Assembly (NCBI GenBank): GCA_004352715.1
Contig: SCFE01000093.1
Location: forward strand, 397,283-461,282
Direction: 5' to 3'
Origin: Hofstenia miamia
Taxonomy: Eukaryota; Xenacoelomorpha; Acoela
Length of the DNA: 64,000 bases
Positions within the stretch are counted from its first letter, which is position 1. Every line of letters starts with the position of its first letter. The position numbers were made by a program, and so were the translations under genes. The notes under the pieces were generated by a model, which saw only the letters and a program-made list of their open reading frames with translations, did not search any database and had not been told where the DNA came from. Below are positions 37,149 through 49,500 of this stretch, piece after piece.

Positions 37149-39454
37149 AAATAGAATGTTTGACTGAATTTGACTTGAAATTCGACAAGTAATAAGAATT
37201 GTAGTTAATAATTTCCTAGATTTACAATTTTTTATAAGAATAATTTTTTATAGATTTGCTATTGTTGAAGAATATTCGTCAGTTCATTGCATGCTTTCAA
37301 TAAATATGTTGTGAAGCAGCTCTCATGAAATATTGGTGTTAATAATTCAAATTATATCTTGGGTAGTCAGCGCCTAATCAATATTAATGTACAATTTAAT
37401 TTACTTTATTAAATTTTTTATAAAATTCTATTCCCAAATTTATATAATTCAGAAATGCAACATTACTATTCTTGGCAACCTTCTATTGATTATTAGTCTC
37501 ATTCGAGCCACAATAGAATAATTGCATGTATCTATATGAAAAATTTATATTCATAATTTTGGATTAGACTTGCATTTTTATAAAATTTTAATATTTAGCT
37601 GGAGTTTGATAAATTGATGAAATTTCATGGGACACTGAATAAGTCTACTGAATTTCTTGAAACCACAAGCAGACAGTGGTGTATCCAAAAACCACACTTT
37701 TTAAATTATGCTGGGCACCTGGAAATTATTTTTGAAAAACTATACCTTTGGTTCTAGCGTAGAGTTTGTTTATTTTTACATAATATAATTGTAAATATAT
37801 GCCAATGAAGGAAAAATGTAAACAATATTAATTTGCAACGAATTGAATATTAGAATAATCCACAATTTCAACGATAACGGCACAATACTATCAGCCAAAT
37901 TTTATAAATAACAGCAAAATTTTGAAATATTTTGCAAATATATTCCTAAGGTTAGTCAACATCATAAAATATAAAAATTGAATATTGCGATTTTTTTAAT
38001 GGTATAAGGCTTGCATATATTGGTTATACAATCACGATATTACTAAGTGACTAAAGCAAAGTTGAGCATTCAGGAGGATAATCCCAGGACAACATTATTT
38101 TTCTATCATATTCTTGCCTTTGATCTCTATTGCATTCTTTGTTTGCTAAATTATCAAATGCTATATTTTGCATAGATTATAAAGTCAATAACCAATAATT
38201 TACAAATGGATTCCCACCAATGAAACAGTCAATTAACTTTATATCATACCGCCTAAATAAAAAATATAGACTGCACTCTAATATTTCAAGCTCTTAAATC
38301 AAAATAAGAAATAAATTACTCATTGAAAATATCACAGAATATGAATTTTTCAAAAACAAATACATGTAGATATTCCAAAAATTTATTATCTCTGAGATTT
38401 TGTTTCAATGATTGCTAATGGAATACTAAACAAAATTTTCTTATAAATTAGTATTTCATTCCTATAAATGCAGTATTGATAAACAAAACTTGCAAGCATT
38501 AGGCATATAATTATATTACAAGTATTAATGTTTTATGGTTAATTTAAATGTCATGAGATTTTTTTCAGATATTGAAAAATTAAAATTTCCAAAAATGTAC
38601 AGTAGAATTCTAGGGCTCTCATAAAATCAACAAATTTACACAAATTCTAAATTTATCAATCGAAGTATACATTTTTGAAAGTGAAGATTGGAAAACAAAT
38701 ATATTATTGAATCTCTAAACAGCAACATGGTATGAAAACAAGTTATAGTTTCCAATAAAAAAATTTATATTGATGTAAAATTCTAACCGATTAAGTACGA
38801 ATAGTGTTTCGTAATATTTTGCTACTACTAAAATTCCAATTCCTAAATTCTTTGATGTAGCTATTCATGGCCTTCTAAAAAGCATAAAACTTAATAAAAG
38901 TTTGTTATTTGTTTAATCTAGAAATTCGTTACGCTGAATATATACGCCACTAATTATTTTTAGTTGCTTTTTAGAAATTGAGCCCTATTAAGTTTCTTAT
39001 ATGATAAAAGCACTGCTTGACACACTAAAAACTAGGTTAAATTTTTTTTGTTTTTTCCCATTTTTCTCCTACCTTAAGAAGACAACTTTTTAGTGACATT
39101 CCTACATGTATAATGAACACATACAACAGATTTTTCCTCTACTTTCACTACATACTACCTTTAGAAGAAACATCTTATAGCTTCATCTATGCAAATATAT
39201 CCTAACTTCATTTTGACGTACTTAGAGTAGTAATATGTTATTTAATGTATTTATTTTACGATGCTCTATTTAGAATAGATATCTCTTCTCTGGTTTGAAA
39301 TCTGAATTCTTACTAACAAAATATAGCAATAGAAATATCAATTATTTTACGGAAATTGAATTACAAATTATTGAAATTATATAAACCCTATAACTGGTGT
39401 TATTCTTTGAAATAATCGCTTCAAGTTTGTGATTTGACACAGCCACATTTAGAA
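36682..39454. other. Upstream flank of gene B
   Basis: AT-rich DNA with a long (TA)n tract. No TATA-box or CpG-rich promoter stands out before the start codon at 39455. Confidence 0.5.
37087..37144. repeat. (TA)n microsatellite
   Basis: About 58 bp of uninterrupted TA, the longest fully sequenced pure tract in the window. It gives a spurious Tyr-Ile frame on the minus strand. Confidence 0.92.
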
Positions 39455-39700
39455 ATGAGCGACCTAGCACCTTCACATGAAATTTCAAAAACTTGGCGAC
39501 TTGGATGCCTCCTTTATGGATTGGTTACCACTCTAATTGGCTTTTCTCTTAAGATCATTGGAGAAGTGTCACAATCCCATACAACAACACTAAAAACATT
39601 GTCTCATATTTATGGGATTTACATGTATATTACCTCAATACTACTAATTCTAGCTTTATTTTACGTTGGAAGGAAGCAAAGAATGTCTTCCAATTTCAAG
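39455..39700 (+). CDS. Gene B coding exon 1
   Basis: 82 codons, exactly as in gene A: MSDLAPSHEISKTW then TM1 (RLGCLLYGLVTTLIGFSLKI) and TM2. As in gene A, an AG precedes the ATG by two bases (CACATTTAG then AA then ATG). The frame is open upstream to a TTG at 39434, but homology starts at the ATG. Donor GTATAA after AAG. Confidence 0.86.
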
Positions 39701-42700
39701 GTATAATTTTATGTTTAGACACTAGGTATTAATTGATTAAGTCCAATTTTGCTTGGATAATATTTTGGTAATAAATTTTGAGCAACTACTTAAATACAAT
39801 TAAAAATTCCCCTGAAAAACTTAAACTGATAAGTTTATCTTAGTTAAGTTTACCTGTTAAATTTCATTGAAATTCGAAATAACAGTAAGGCATTTAGATA
39901 TATGATCCCCATAATGCAAATCTTTTTCTTAAAGTTGGCATGGTGATATTTGGATTTGGTACTTGCTGTTACTGTGTAATAAGAGGCGGCCAGGAGATCA
40001 GCATGGTCCTGAGAAACGACGTTGACTGTGGAAATGTGGGACGAATCATTATGAGGATCACGCTTTTTATTGAAACTGTATTGTCCATAGTTTTTGTAAT
40101 ATTAGAATCGAAAAAAGTCTTTACAGTTTTTGTCCATCAAGTGGAACTGGCACTGGCTCACTTAGTAGCCGCTGATATGGTTACTTGTGTGGAATTTGTC
40201 TTGGATGAATCTGCAGAAAAAGCAATGGCAATTGAAGCTTTGGACAGTAATTCAACTTCTGAGTATGTATATTTTTTAGATAATAAGCATAATTATACAC
40301 ATTTAAATGTTGAGATCGATGACTCATTTATACAGGATATTCATTTTGATACAAATGAAACAGGACCAGGGGCACCTGATATAAAATTTTCATAAAAAAA
40401 TTTTAAATACTACATGCATTTCATGCTAAATCAGCATTATTTTGTGTACACCTGTGTATATTTTGCAATGTAAAATAAAGATATCTATGGCTATACAACA
40501 TGTAAATTTTCATTTTCTACATGGCCAATTCAGTGCGCCACTATTAAATTTAAATCATTGATATCCAGAAGCTATAATAGTATTTTCGTTAAAAGGTGTG
40601 CGTAGCTTTAGTCCATGTATATGCGATCAAAATAATTAATAGTAATATCCATAATTCGATTTTTAAGCGTTACAAGTAACAATGTATGCTCCTTGTTTTT
40701 CAAACATTTTAGTATGATATGATGAAGCTCCATGCAACTCTTAAAAATTACACTAGAAGGTAGATTAACCAAGTTCATCATCTTTTTTTGTAAATCACAA
40801 GGAAAATTTAGGCATAATTCTGGATATGTTTAGAAAAATAACAAGTAAAATTATAAAGGAATTTGGAAAATTTTTATTAGGAGTAGTTGTATATGCATTC
40901 AAGAATGCAAGTGCGAAGAGATAAAGGTGCGCAATGAATGATTATCAAAAGAATATTTACAGTATTTCAAAAAGAATTGTCTTGAGTGAAAAAATTTATA
41001 AATATAAATAATATATTTACACTAGTTTGTCATACTAAGATATATTTGCAGATGCACATTTTGCGGCTTATAGAAGAATTTACTCTAAATACTCTGAATA
41101 GCCCGATATTATTCTAACAAAGAATTCTGAATTAAATAAACTGCTAATGAAGATGTTATCCATGACTAGGAAAGGAATAATAATTCATTCTGAAATAATT
41201 TTTTTCAAATTAACAATATGTAGAAGCATATTTAATACATCCCTGCATGCACGCTATGAGAAGAGACAACATTATTTCCTAAATGAAAATCAAATTTATT
41301 TTAAATTTTTTTTCCTTCATATCATCAGTGGCGTACGCAAGGAGGTGACATGGTGGAATGCCCCCCCGTCAGGTTTCCAAATTTGATTTTTACTGGATAA
41401 ATCAAACAATTTTTCCAAAAAAAATTGGAAATTTAAACTCTAGGAACGTGAAATGCATTTTTAGGGTCTATTTTCTCAATATTTTCAAAAGTTTTGGGTA
41501 ATGATGATGATGTCCCCTCCTGTCAGAAAATCCTGTGTACGCGCCTGCATATCATGTTTTGAAGACCCAATAAAATTTAAAACAAGTCTTTATATATAAA
41601 TGCAACATTAAATTGGCAACAGTTGAACGAATTCTAAATGGCAATGTGTTTTTACCAACACGGTGCTTTTAATATATAATTCCTTATTAACCAATAATAT
41701 TTCTCAAAGGGCCCGTCGCTAAAGGCAAATATTTTCGCGGAGATTGATTTCATTACGCGTAGTGTTTGTATAGTACAAAGAAATCTTTAACAAAATTCAT
41801 CTTATTAAAGCCCCAGCATTGACTGGCCCTTGCTCTTTGTTGATTGGCTATTAATGCGAATGCTTAGATTTGACAAAGATGTCATTTCTTCAAGATTGTC
41901 GCTGTTCTTGATCCCGAAACTACTATTCAAGGCGATACTAAACACAGGCCTGAAAGCCAAAAATTTTCAAACATTTAATAGGGTGGGATATTTCTGAAGG
42001 CATGCTTTGTATATTTTCAAACAATAACTCTTCTTTCTGACGAAGAAATTGCACTCATGAACTGTTCTCAAGCTCTAAAAACAGGGGGTTCATTTACCAC
42101 CAAAAGAAACTTTATTTTCATATTAAAGGTCTGCGTTATGAGTGTTGTCTTCATGGTAAATCTGTCACGGTCATCAAATGAGCCGAGAGTTCACACATTC
42201 CTCTTGTGGTTCTTGATAATGCCGTGCAGGCATCCTTTGTGAGTGCCTTGCATCTATAACAGTTGGACGTTGGGCTCATGAAATCGAAAAGTTCTGCAAA
42301 TTTTTTCAAAAAAATGAAGTTCATATCTTCAACTGAAGTAATCGGCGTTTGGGAGTTAACGCGAGTTTTAATTGAAGGGACGCGAGATTTAACATTAAGA
42401 ATAATAATCCAAATACAAAGTATGTTGATGAACAAGAAGGTTTTTTCTCCCGTTGGAAATTATCTGATCAGACGAAAATGGAGAACAGCGCATACGTAAG
42501 AAATATGCACTACTAAGGAGTAAAAAATGACAAGAAATACAATAAAATGGACTAAAAGTTTAAAAAATTGGCGATATAGACCGGTGCCTAAGCTAAGTTA
42601 GGAAAATTCCTAAGACGCGATAGCAGGCGGTAATATTTAACAATGATGACGTATAAAAGTTGATTAACAATAAAGATACTTGACTTCAAAGGTATATTAT

Positions 42701-45700
42701 AGGAAATGTATAACTTTAGCACTTAAAGGTAATGCTGTCCATAAACACAATCTTAAAGCAGAATAAATCGTTTATCACATTCACAAACTGTATATAAATT
42801 AAAGGTAAGTAGAAAATTATTTTTAGGGTCTTAATATATGGCAAAATAAATTGCAATGCACTGCTTGATTTATAAGCTGAAAAAAATATAATTCTGATAA
42901 TAAACATTAAGAATTCTACATAGAGTGTTAATCAATCATTTCTGAAAGATATTTAGCAAAGCATTTTAGATATACATATATGAACTTTTAAGACATGTAG
43001 AGGTACGAATTTTGTTAACTATAATTAGTTATCGGGGCTTGGTCACGTGATAGTTAGCCTTTAGAGTGGAAAATTAAGATTGAAGCTATGTTCTTCTTCT
43101 CTATATATACATATTTAAATGCGCCTAAGATTTTAATTATAGTGGATTTAATGCAATGATTGGGATAAATGGTAAAAAATAATTAAAAGTTGAAACTATG
43201 CCTGGTAACAGGGCCATTGAAATTCCGTTACCACGTAGAACCAATTAGTTTCTTAATTGTTAATGGAATTAATATTTCAACTATTCCAATGTTTGGTGAT
43301 CAGATAGTGTATTAACCCTATAAGAATATAAAATTTATTATATACGTATTTTGTAGTGGAGCAGTATGGTATAATGCACTTGTAAAAGTAATGTTAACAT
43401 TTGAAATAATGATACCGACTAGTTTTATGCAGGTACCAGGTGGCAAATAATTCCGTTTTTCATTTTTCATTTTGATCATTTGGAAAGATTAAATGAAAAT
43501 TAAAATTGAAAAACGGAAATAAACATTTTTCATTTTCGCTTTTCAAATTTCATTTTGCCAATTTCCATTTTTAAAGTTTTTCAAAAAGAAAAACAAAAAT
43601 TTAAAAATGAAAAACGAAAATGAAAAATGAAAAACGAAAATGAAAAATGAAACATTTCAATTCCGTTTTTCGTTTTTTAATTTTGTTTTGGTTGTTATCA
43701 TTCTTATGTAATTACTATGTTGTTGTTTTTGAACTACTATAGCTTCTCTCAATAATACAAAGAGTGGCTGTTAACCTAATATGGGCATCTATTTCTTCCA
43801 ATTACATTTGCGGTTATTGTTTATTGATTAAACAATCAATGGGATAGCAATTACATAAGAATGATAATAACCAAAACGAAAATCAAAAAACGAAAAACGG
43901 AATTGAAATGTTTCATTATTTATTTTCGTTTTTCATTTTTCGTTTTCATTTTTCATTTTTCAATTTTTGTATTTTTTTGAAAAAAATTTAAAAATGGAAA
44001 TTGGCAAAATGAAATTTGAAAAGCGAAAATGAAAAATTGTTATTTCCGTTTTTCAATTTCAATTTTCATCTAATCTTTCCAAATGATCAAAATGAAAAAT
44101 GAAAAACGGAATGGAATTGGCCACCTGGTACCTGCATATAGTTTGGTGTTAATATAAAAATGAAATTTTTGAAAATTAAAATTATGTCTCATTGATGAAC
44201 CTACTAAGGAGTCACACATGGTAAATTTCAATAAAAAATAAATCATTATTGAATGATTAGCATCCATTTTAACAGTGAAAATGAAATCTATCATTTACAA
44301 TTTGTGAATTTGTGTATTTATATGAGATCAATGCAATCTTTCAAATGCCATAAAATTTACTCAGCCAAGCTTGTCATGCTTAGTTGATAATTAGTTATTC
44401 TAGCATCATGGATAAATATGCTAATTTAAGTGTGACTAGTATAGTAAAATAATTTCTTAGAGTCATAAATTTCTAATATTAGACTTCCAAGGCTTGCTTC
44501 TATAGATATTTGAACTAGTACAATCTCAAACCTCGCAATGACTGAAAACAAATGACAATGTACAGTGTTGTATTACTGCTGATAGATATTTTTATGGAAT
44601 TTCCTTGGATAAGTCGAAAGGCTTTCTATTAATTATAAGACTGTTGATATCAAAAGAAACTGCAGACTGCAAACTTTAGTGAAAATCGCATGATAACCCA
44701 TTATTCAAATTTAATGTATATTTTGGTATTCTTAATTTTAATTCTATGTAATTAAATGCTAAATTTGTACCTGACTACGTTCTAACTAATTCATGCATTC
44801 AGCCCTTTGCATCACCATTGTTTGCCATTGTTTTTGTAAATTAATACCTAGAGGGATACTAACTAGCTTGTTTCATTCATGTACATATGTTTGAGGTATA
44901 GGACCCCTCCAATAAAGAATTCCTGATTAGGTACTTGTTTCAGAAATATGTATATTATAATTCTTTGCAGACTCAATTATATTCAGTTTAATATTACCCC
45001 ATGGTATACTGAATTAGTACATCGCAGAACTTTGCAATAGCTTCCTTTAAAACCAACACCAACGCTTGCTATTGCTTTTTAAGCTAATGCTTCTAGAGGT
45101 ACTATCTAGTATATAAATATAATATATATCACAAACTATATAGTATATATATATATAAAACACTGTGATTAGCTTATCAAATAGGAAGCTAACCAATTAA
45201 GAAGAACGCATTCTTTCGTATGGATTAAAAATGAATTGACCAAGCAATTTTGATGATATGGAAGTAAAAACCAATGCTGAAAAAAAATTTTTCTTCTTTA
45301 ATTTGTAGAGAAAAAAAATGAAAATGAAGGAGATTATGCACATATGAAGACGAAAATATTAAATATTTTTAATTCGTAGAAGGAAAAAGAAGGTTCTGAG
45401 AAAAGCCATTGAAGTGATTCGATTTTGAAAGACCTAGCTAAAAACTCGATATTTACATCTGTAAATTGGATAAAGGAAATGGTATTGTAGGCCGCCTAGT
45501 TGTAAATAAAGCTGATTACATAGAAAGAATAAACATGATATTACCAGATATAACCAAATTTCAAGAAGTTATTTCGCATAAAAATCCAAAGAAAAACTAT
45601 TCATAGCCGATGAAGATTCGTTCAATTTAAAACTAAGAAATATGAAATGCAATGGTGGAATTTTTGAAATGATTTACAATAAAACGTTAAGTCTATTTGC

Positions 45701-46489
45701 TTGGATTCAGTTCATGACGCTGCTAAGCACTTATCATATGCAGATGACATTAAAGATGTTATACCCATTACGTTTGATGACTTGCGTAGACCTGCTAACA
45801 AACAACCTTCTTATGTCGAACTAAAGAACATTTGCTGTTAGGGTCGGGAAGCTTGCATTCCTATAAATGAGGACAATTCGGTTGAATTGATCTACGAACT
45901 GCCTTATTTTCAGAAAGATCGTCCAAAAGAAAAATGCAATGTTACCCTTTTTGCGACGAATCTAAAGCAGACAGAATGTAAACGGATTTTGGGAGTCTTT
46001 TTCCAATCTTTTGAAATTCGGGAGTCATGTCGATGACTTGCTTGCAACTTTGACATGAAGGTAGTTTATCTTGGTTAATCTTAAAAATGCTGGTTTTTTT
46101 TGGCTCATGGCATAAATACTGTTTTTGAAGCTTCGTTTTAATCCCAGATAAAATATGGTTTAATTGTTTATGGGGCTGACTTCAGCTGTATCAAAAGAGT
46201 CCAATGATTTTTAGACAGATAGATGTTGAAGATACAAGTGGTGTGCCAAATGACACTCTTACCACTATTTTGAAAAAAAGGCAAAAAATATTACAACTTT
46301 GTTACTTCTGACTCCGAGTCAGTATATATATGTTGTTTATCCTAATTTGCAGTTTCGGAAATTTCCGTCATGTTTCCTGATATATACAGGCACATCTTTC
46401 CTTATAGAAGAATGTTCAATTATTATAAATNACTATTTTGAAAAAAAGGCAAAAAATATTACAACTTTGTTACTTCTGACTCCGAGTCA

Positions 46490-46527
<38 letters not shown>

Positions 46528-49500
46528 CCTTAATGCTAAGCTTTTTTTTATCGTTTTATGAAGAACAATAAAAATTTTAACTGAAAATGCTTTCGGTATT
46601 TACTGTGCCATCGTCAGTCAAAAACAAAATTAATTGGTGTGTGGGAAAATTTGGTGCTGTGTATTTATTTTCCATAATTTAGCTACAGCTTCCAGTGTGA
46701 TTTTTATTATATTAAATCATTGGCTGCTAAGCTTTTCTTAGTAAAATGAATAAACAAGAGAAATTACTAGTGACATGTGCAAGCATTACGTAATGCTCAA
46801 AGACAAGCGGCTGCACCCTGATTCGATGAGTAGCTGGAAAATATGGAATTTGTAAATAAGAATTAGAATTCAAGGGGTTTTAAACTTCTCATTGGTTAAC
46901 CGCCAGTCAATCACTGGGAAGGCTATAAAATGTCTGCAGTAAAATGTTGAGAAAAGACAGCCGAAAACCGGGACAACAACAGCAGAAGTAAGTGCTGTCG
47001 GTCCACTCCAACTATTTCGACAAGAAGCGGCAGTAAGAAAGAGTGCAGACGTGAGCATTAGAAGTAAAGATACGTTCACCTATGCTTTAGAAGGGAAACT
47101 CTTTATCACTCTGATCCCACCTTGTCCGAGACCCGACGACCCCGATTGTATCACTTCAGCAAAAAAAGAAATGTGTTTCCTTGGTAAGAACCTCCCTTGT
47201 TTTGGTTAGAAAATAGGAGCCAAGGGATTATTAGGTTTTAGTGATAGATAGCGTTTTTTATTAGCAATATAGTGGTTAAAATAAAAGTTATTACACTCTT
47301 TTGTTGGTTTTCACAGAAACCAAACTTGTCTCTTTATAACTATTAATAATTTCGCGTAAGCAAGTTACTGAAACCGATTAGATAGTGTAGCCAAAATCTT
47401 TAAGCTCTTGGTTCAGAAGCATTCGCCAGTATTTAACCCGATCTTAATTGTGCATTTAAGATAAAACTGTTTGAAAACTTGCCTAAGGTTCATCATAAAC
47501 ACACGATCGTGAAATTAGTTAAACATTAGTGTAGTGTTAAGCAGTAATAAAAAGTAGTAGGTGACCTTGTAATACTAAATTAATCCTATTTTTGATAAAC
47601 TGTTAGGAATAGGAGCTACTGCTAGAATAATTTTTTCCAGAATCAGTAGCATTAGGAAAGTTAATTGGTTCTTTTGTAAGCTTTCTATTGAGAAATAAAA
47701 GAACTAGGTTGTGAGTGCAAAAATAAACTGTTCAAAAATCAGAATTATCTAGAAAGTATAAATTTTATTTAGTAAAACGATTTTCCAAAAAGGGTTAAAA
47801 CTATAAATTTACAGATCATTAATTAATATCAAACTAAACTAAAATAAATGAAGAGTTTGATGACAGTTTGTATCTAAATTAGGTTTCTCTTCATTAATAT
47901 AAATTGATTCTGCGATCTTGGTGTACTTGTGTTTCATTAAAATATTAAAGTCGGATGCTGATGCTTTATGTATTTTTGAGTGCATAAAAATGTCAGATTG
48001 TAAATGTCCATATAGACAGGGACGGATCTAGGAATTTACAAATGGGTTGGCGGTTTGATATATATTTGAGTTGAAAGTAGACTAATTAAATAAAATGGAA
48101 AAAAGTAGTGTTGAGTCATGTCAGGATCTTTGAATTAGGTGTATCAGGATTAATCATGTCAGGCAAGTTTTGAGAAGTTGTAAAGCAGGTCCAGAAGAAA
48201 AAAACAAACTCAGGTTTAACAGCATTCATGTTGTTGGGTCAATTTCATATAATTTTGGTTATATTTGCTTGAGTACATCTCGTTAACGGATTATGGCTTG
48301 GCACCATTACTTTGCTTCGCTGCTTTTCATGATTAAATATGTAATGTGCAATATCAAAATGGCAGGACTAACAGTTTATTATTTCTGCATTCTACCTCTT
48401 CAAAGTCAATGGCAAATGTTTTGTTGATTTATGATTGGTTTGCTACATGAAAAATTTATGATCACTAATCTCTGAATTTTAGTATTTATATTAAGGACAT
48501 CTTAAAGAATATCAACAGGTTACTATGGATGCATTACCGGATTTAATTATAAAAAATGATTTAATTAGATTGATTTTTGTTCTTTTTCTGAGAATATGTT
48601 AGTATCTAAATCTAATTTGCATTGATATACATTATAAATGTAAAGGGGAAATATAATTCAATGACAGGAGGAAACCGTTCTCTATAGACATCAGGATCCG
48701 GTTTGATGCTGAAGCAGGACAGATATGAAGTGCAGGTGAACACATCACTAACAAACACTATAGAACGGTTATATGAAGGGATGTACAAATATAAAAGAGG
48801 ACCATTTTATGCAAACATAATTTTGGCATTTCAGATTATCAAATACATTGCTCTAAGCAAATGCCTAAATAATCAAATCAACATCACTCGTAAACCTTCA
48901 GCGGAAATGTGTTCTTAAGTCTAATTATTTTATGTTCTAGTTTATATAATTGGTCGTCTCAGCTCAATTCAATTCAATAAGAAATTGTTTCCCGCTAGCC
49001 ATAAACATTAGTAAGCGTTTTTGCAATAGCAGGCTCAGTCAGCACTGCCTGGACTGCTATTAGCAAACCAGTGTTATAGTGATGTTGATTTGACGGGTAA
49101 TAAATTACAACTGAGTTATTGAAAATGTTTTTTGTTTAGCCGTTGATATTATCACGATGTTTACGCCTCATTTATGTTTATTAACAGTTAGAACCTGTTT
49201 ACATTTTTACTACTTGTAAGTGGGTCAAACCGTGTCTGGGTCAAATTGGCTCACATTTTTGTGTAGTTGGGTCTGGGTCTACTAACATAATTTTGAATTG
49301 GGTCAAATTTGGTCTGGGTCAAATTAATGCTGTATAATGTTCAAGTTGAACTTTGTATCTGTAAAATAATTATTGTCAATAAATAATTGTCACATACATG
49401 TATATCTTTCAATTTTGTTCAACTAAGATTCATGTTACCCATGTTTACAATAGAAGAATAGATTAGTTTTGCAATGTTATTCATGTTTGTTTATTAGATA

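Noticed and set aside
36958-37188. Tyr-Ile-rich protein on the minus strand
   Set aside because: Translation of a (TA)n microsatellite; the same applies to the frames at 19787-20005 and 62579-62869.
39434-39454. Upstream in-frame extension of gene B exon 1 from a TTG
   Set aside because: No ATG, no similarity to gene A before the ATG, and an acceptor-like AG lies inside it.
43426-44138. Foldback as a conventional miRNA gene
   Set aside because: Arms of about 290 bp, transposon-like termini and target duplication fit a mobile element better.
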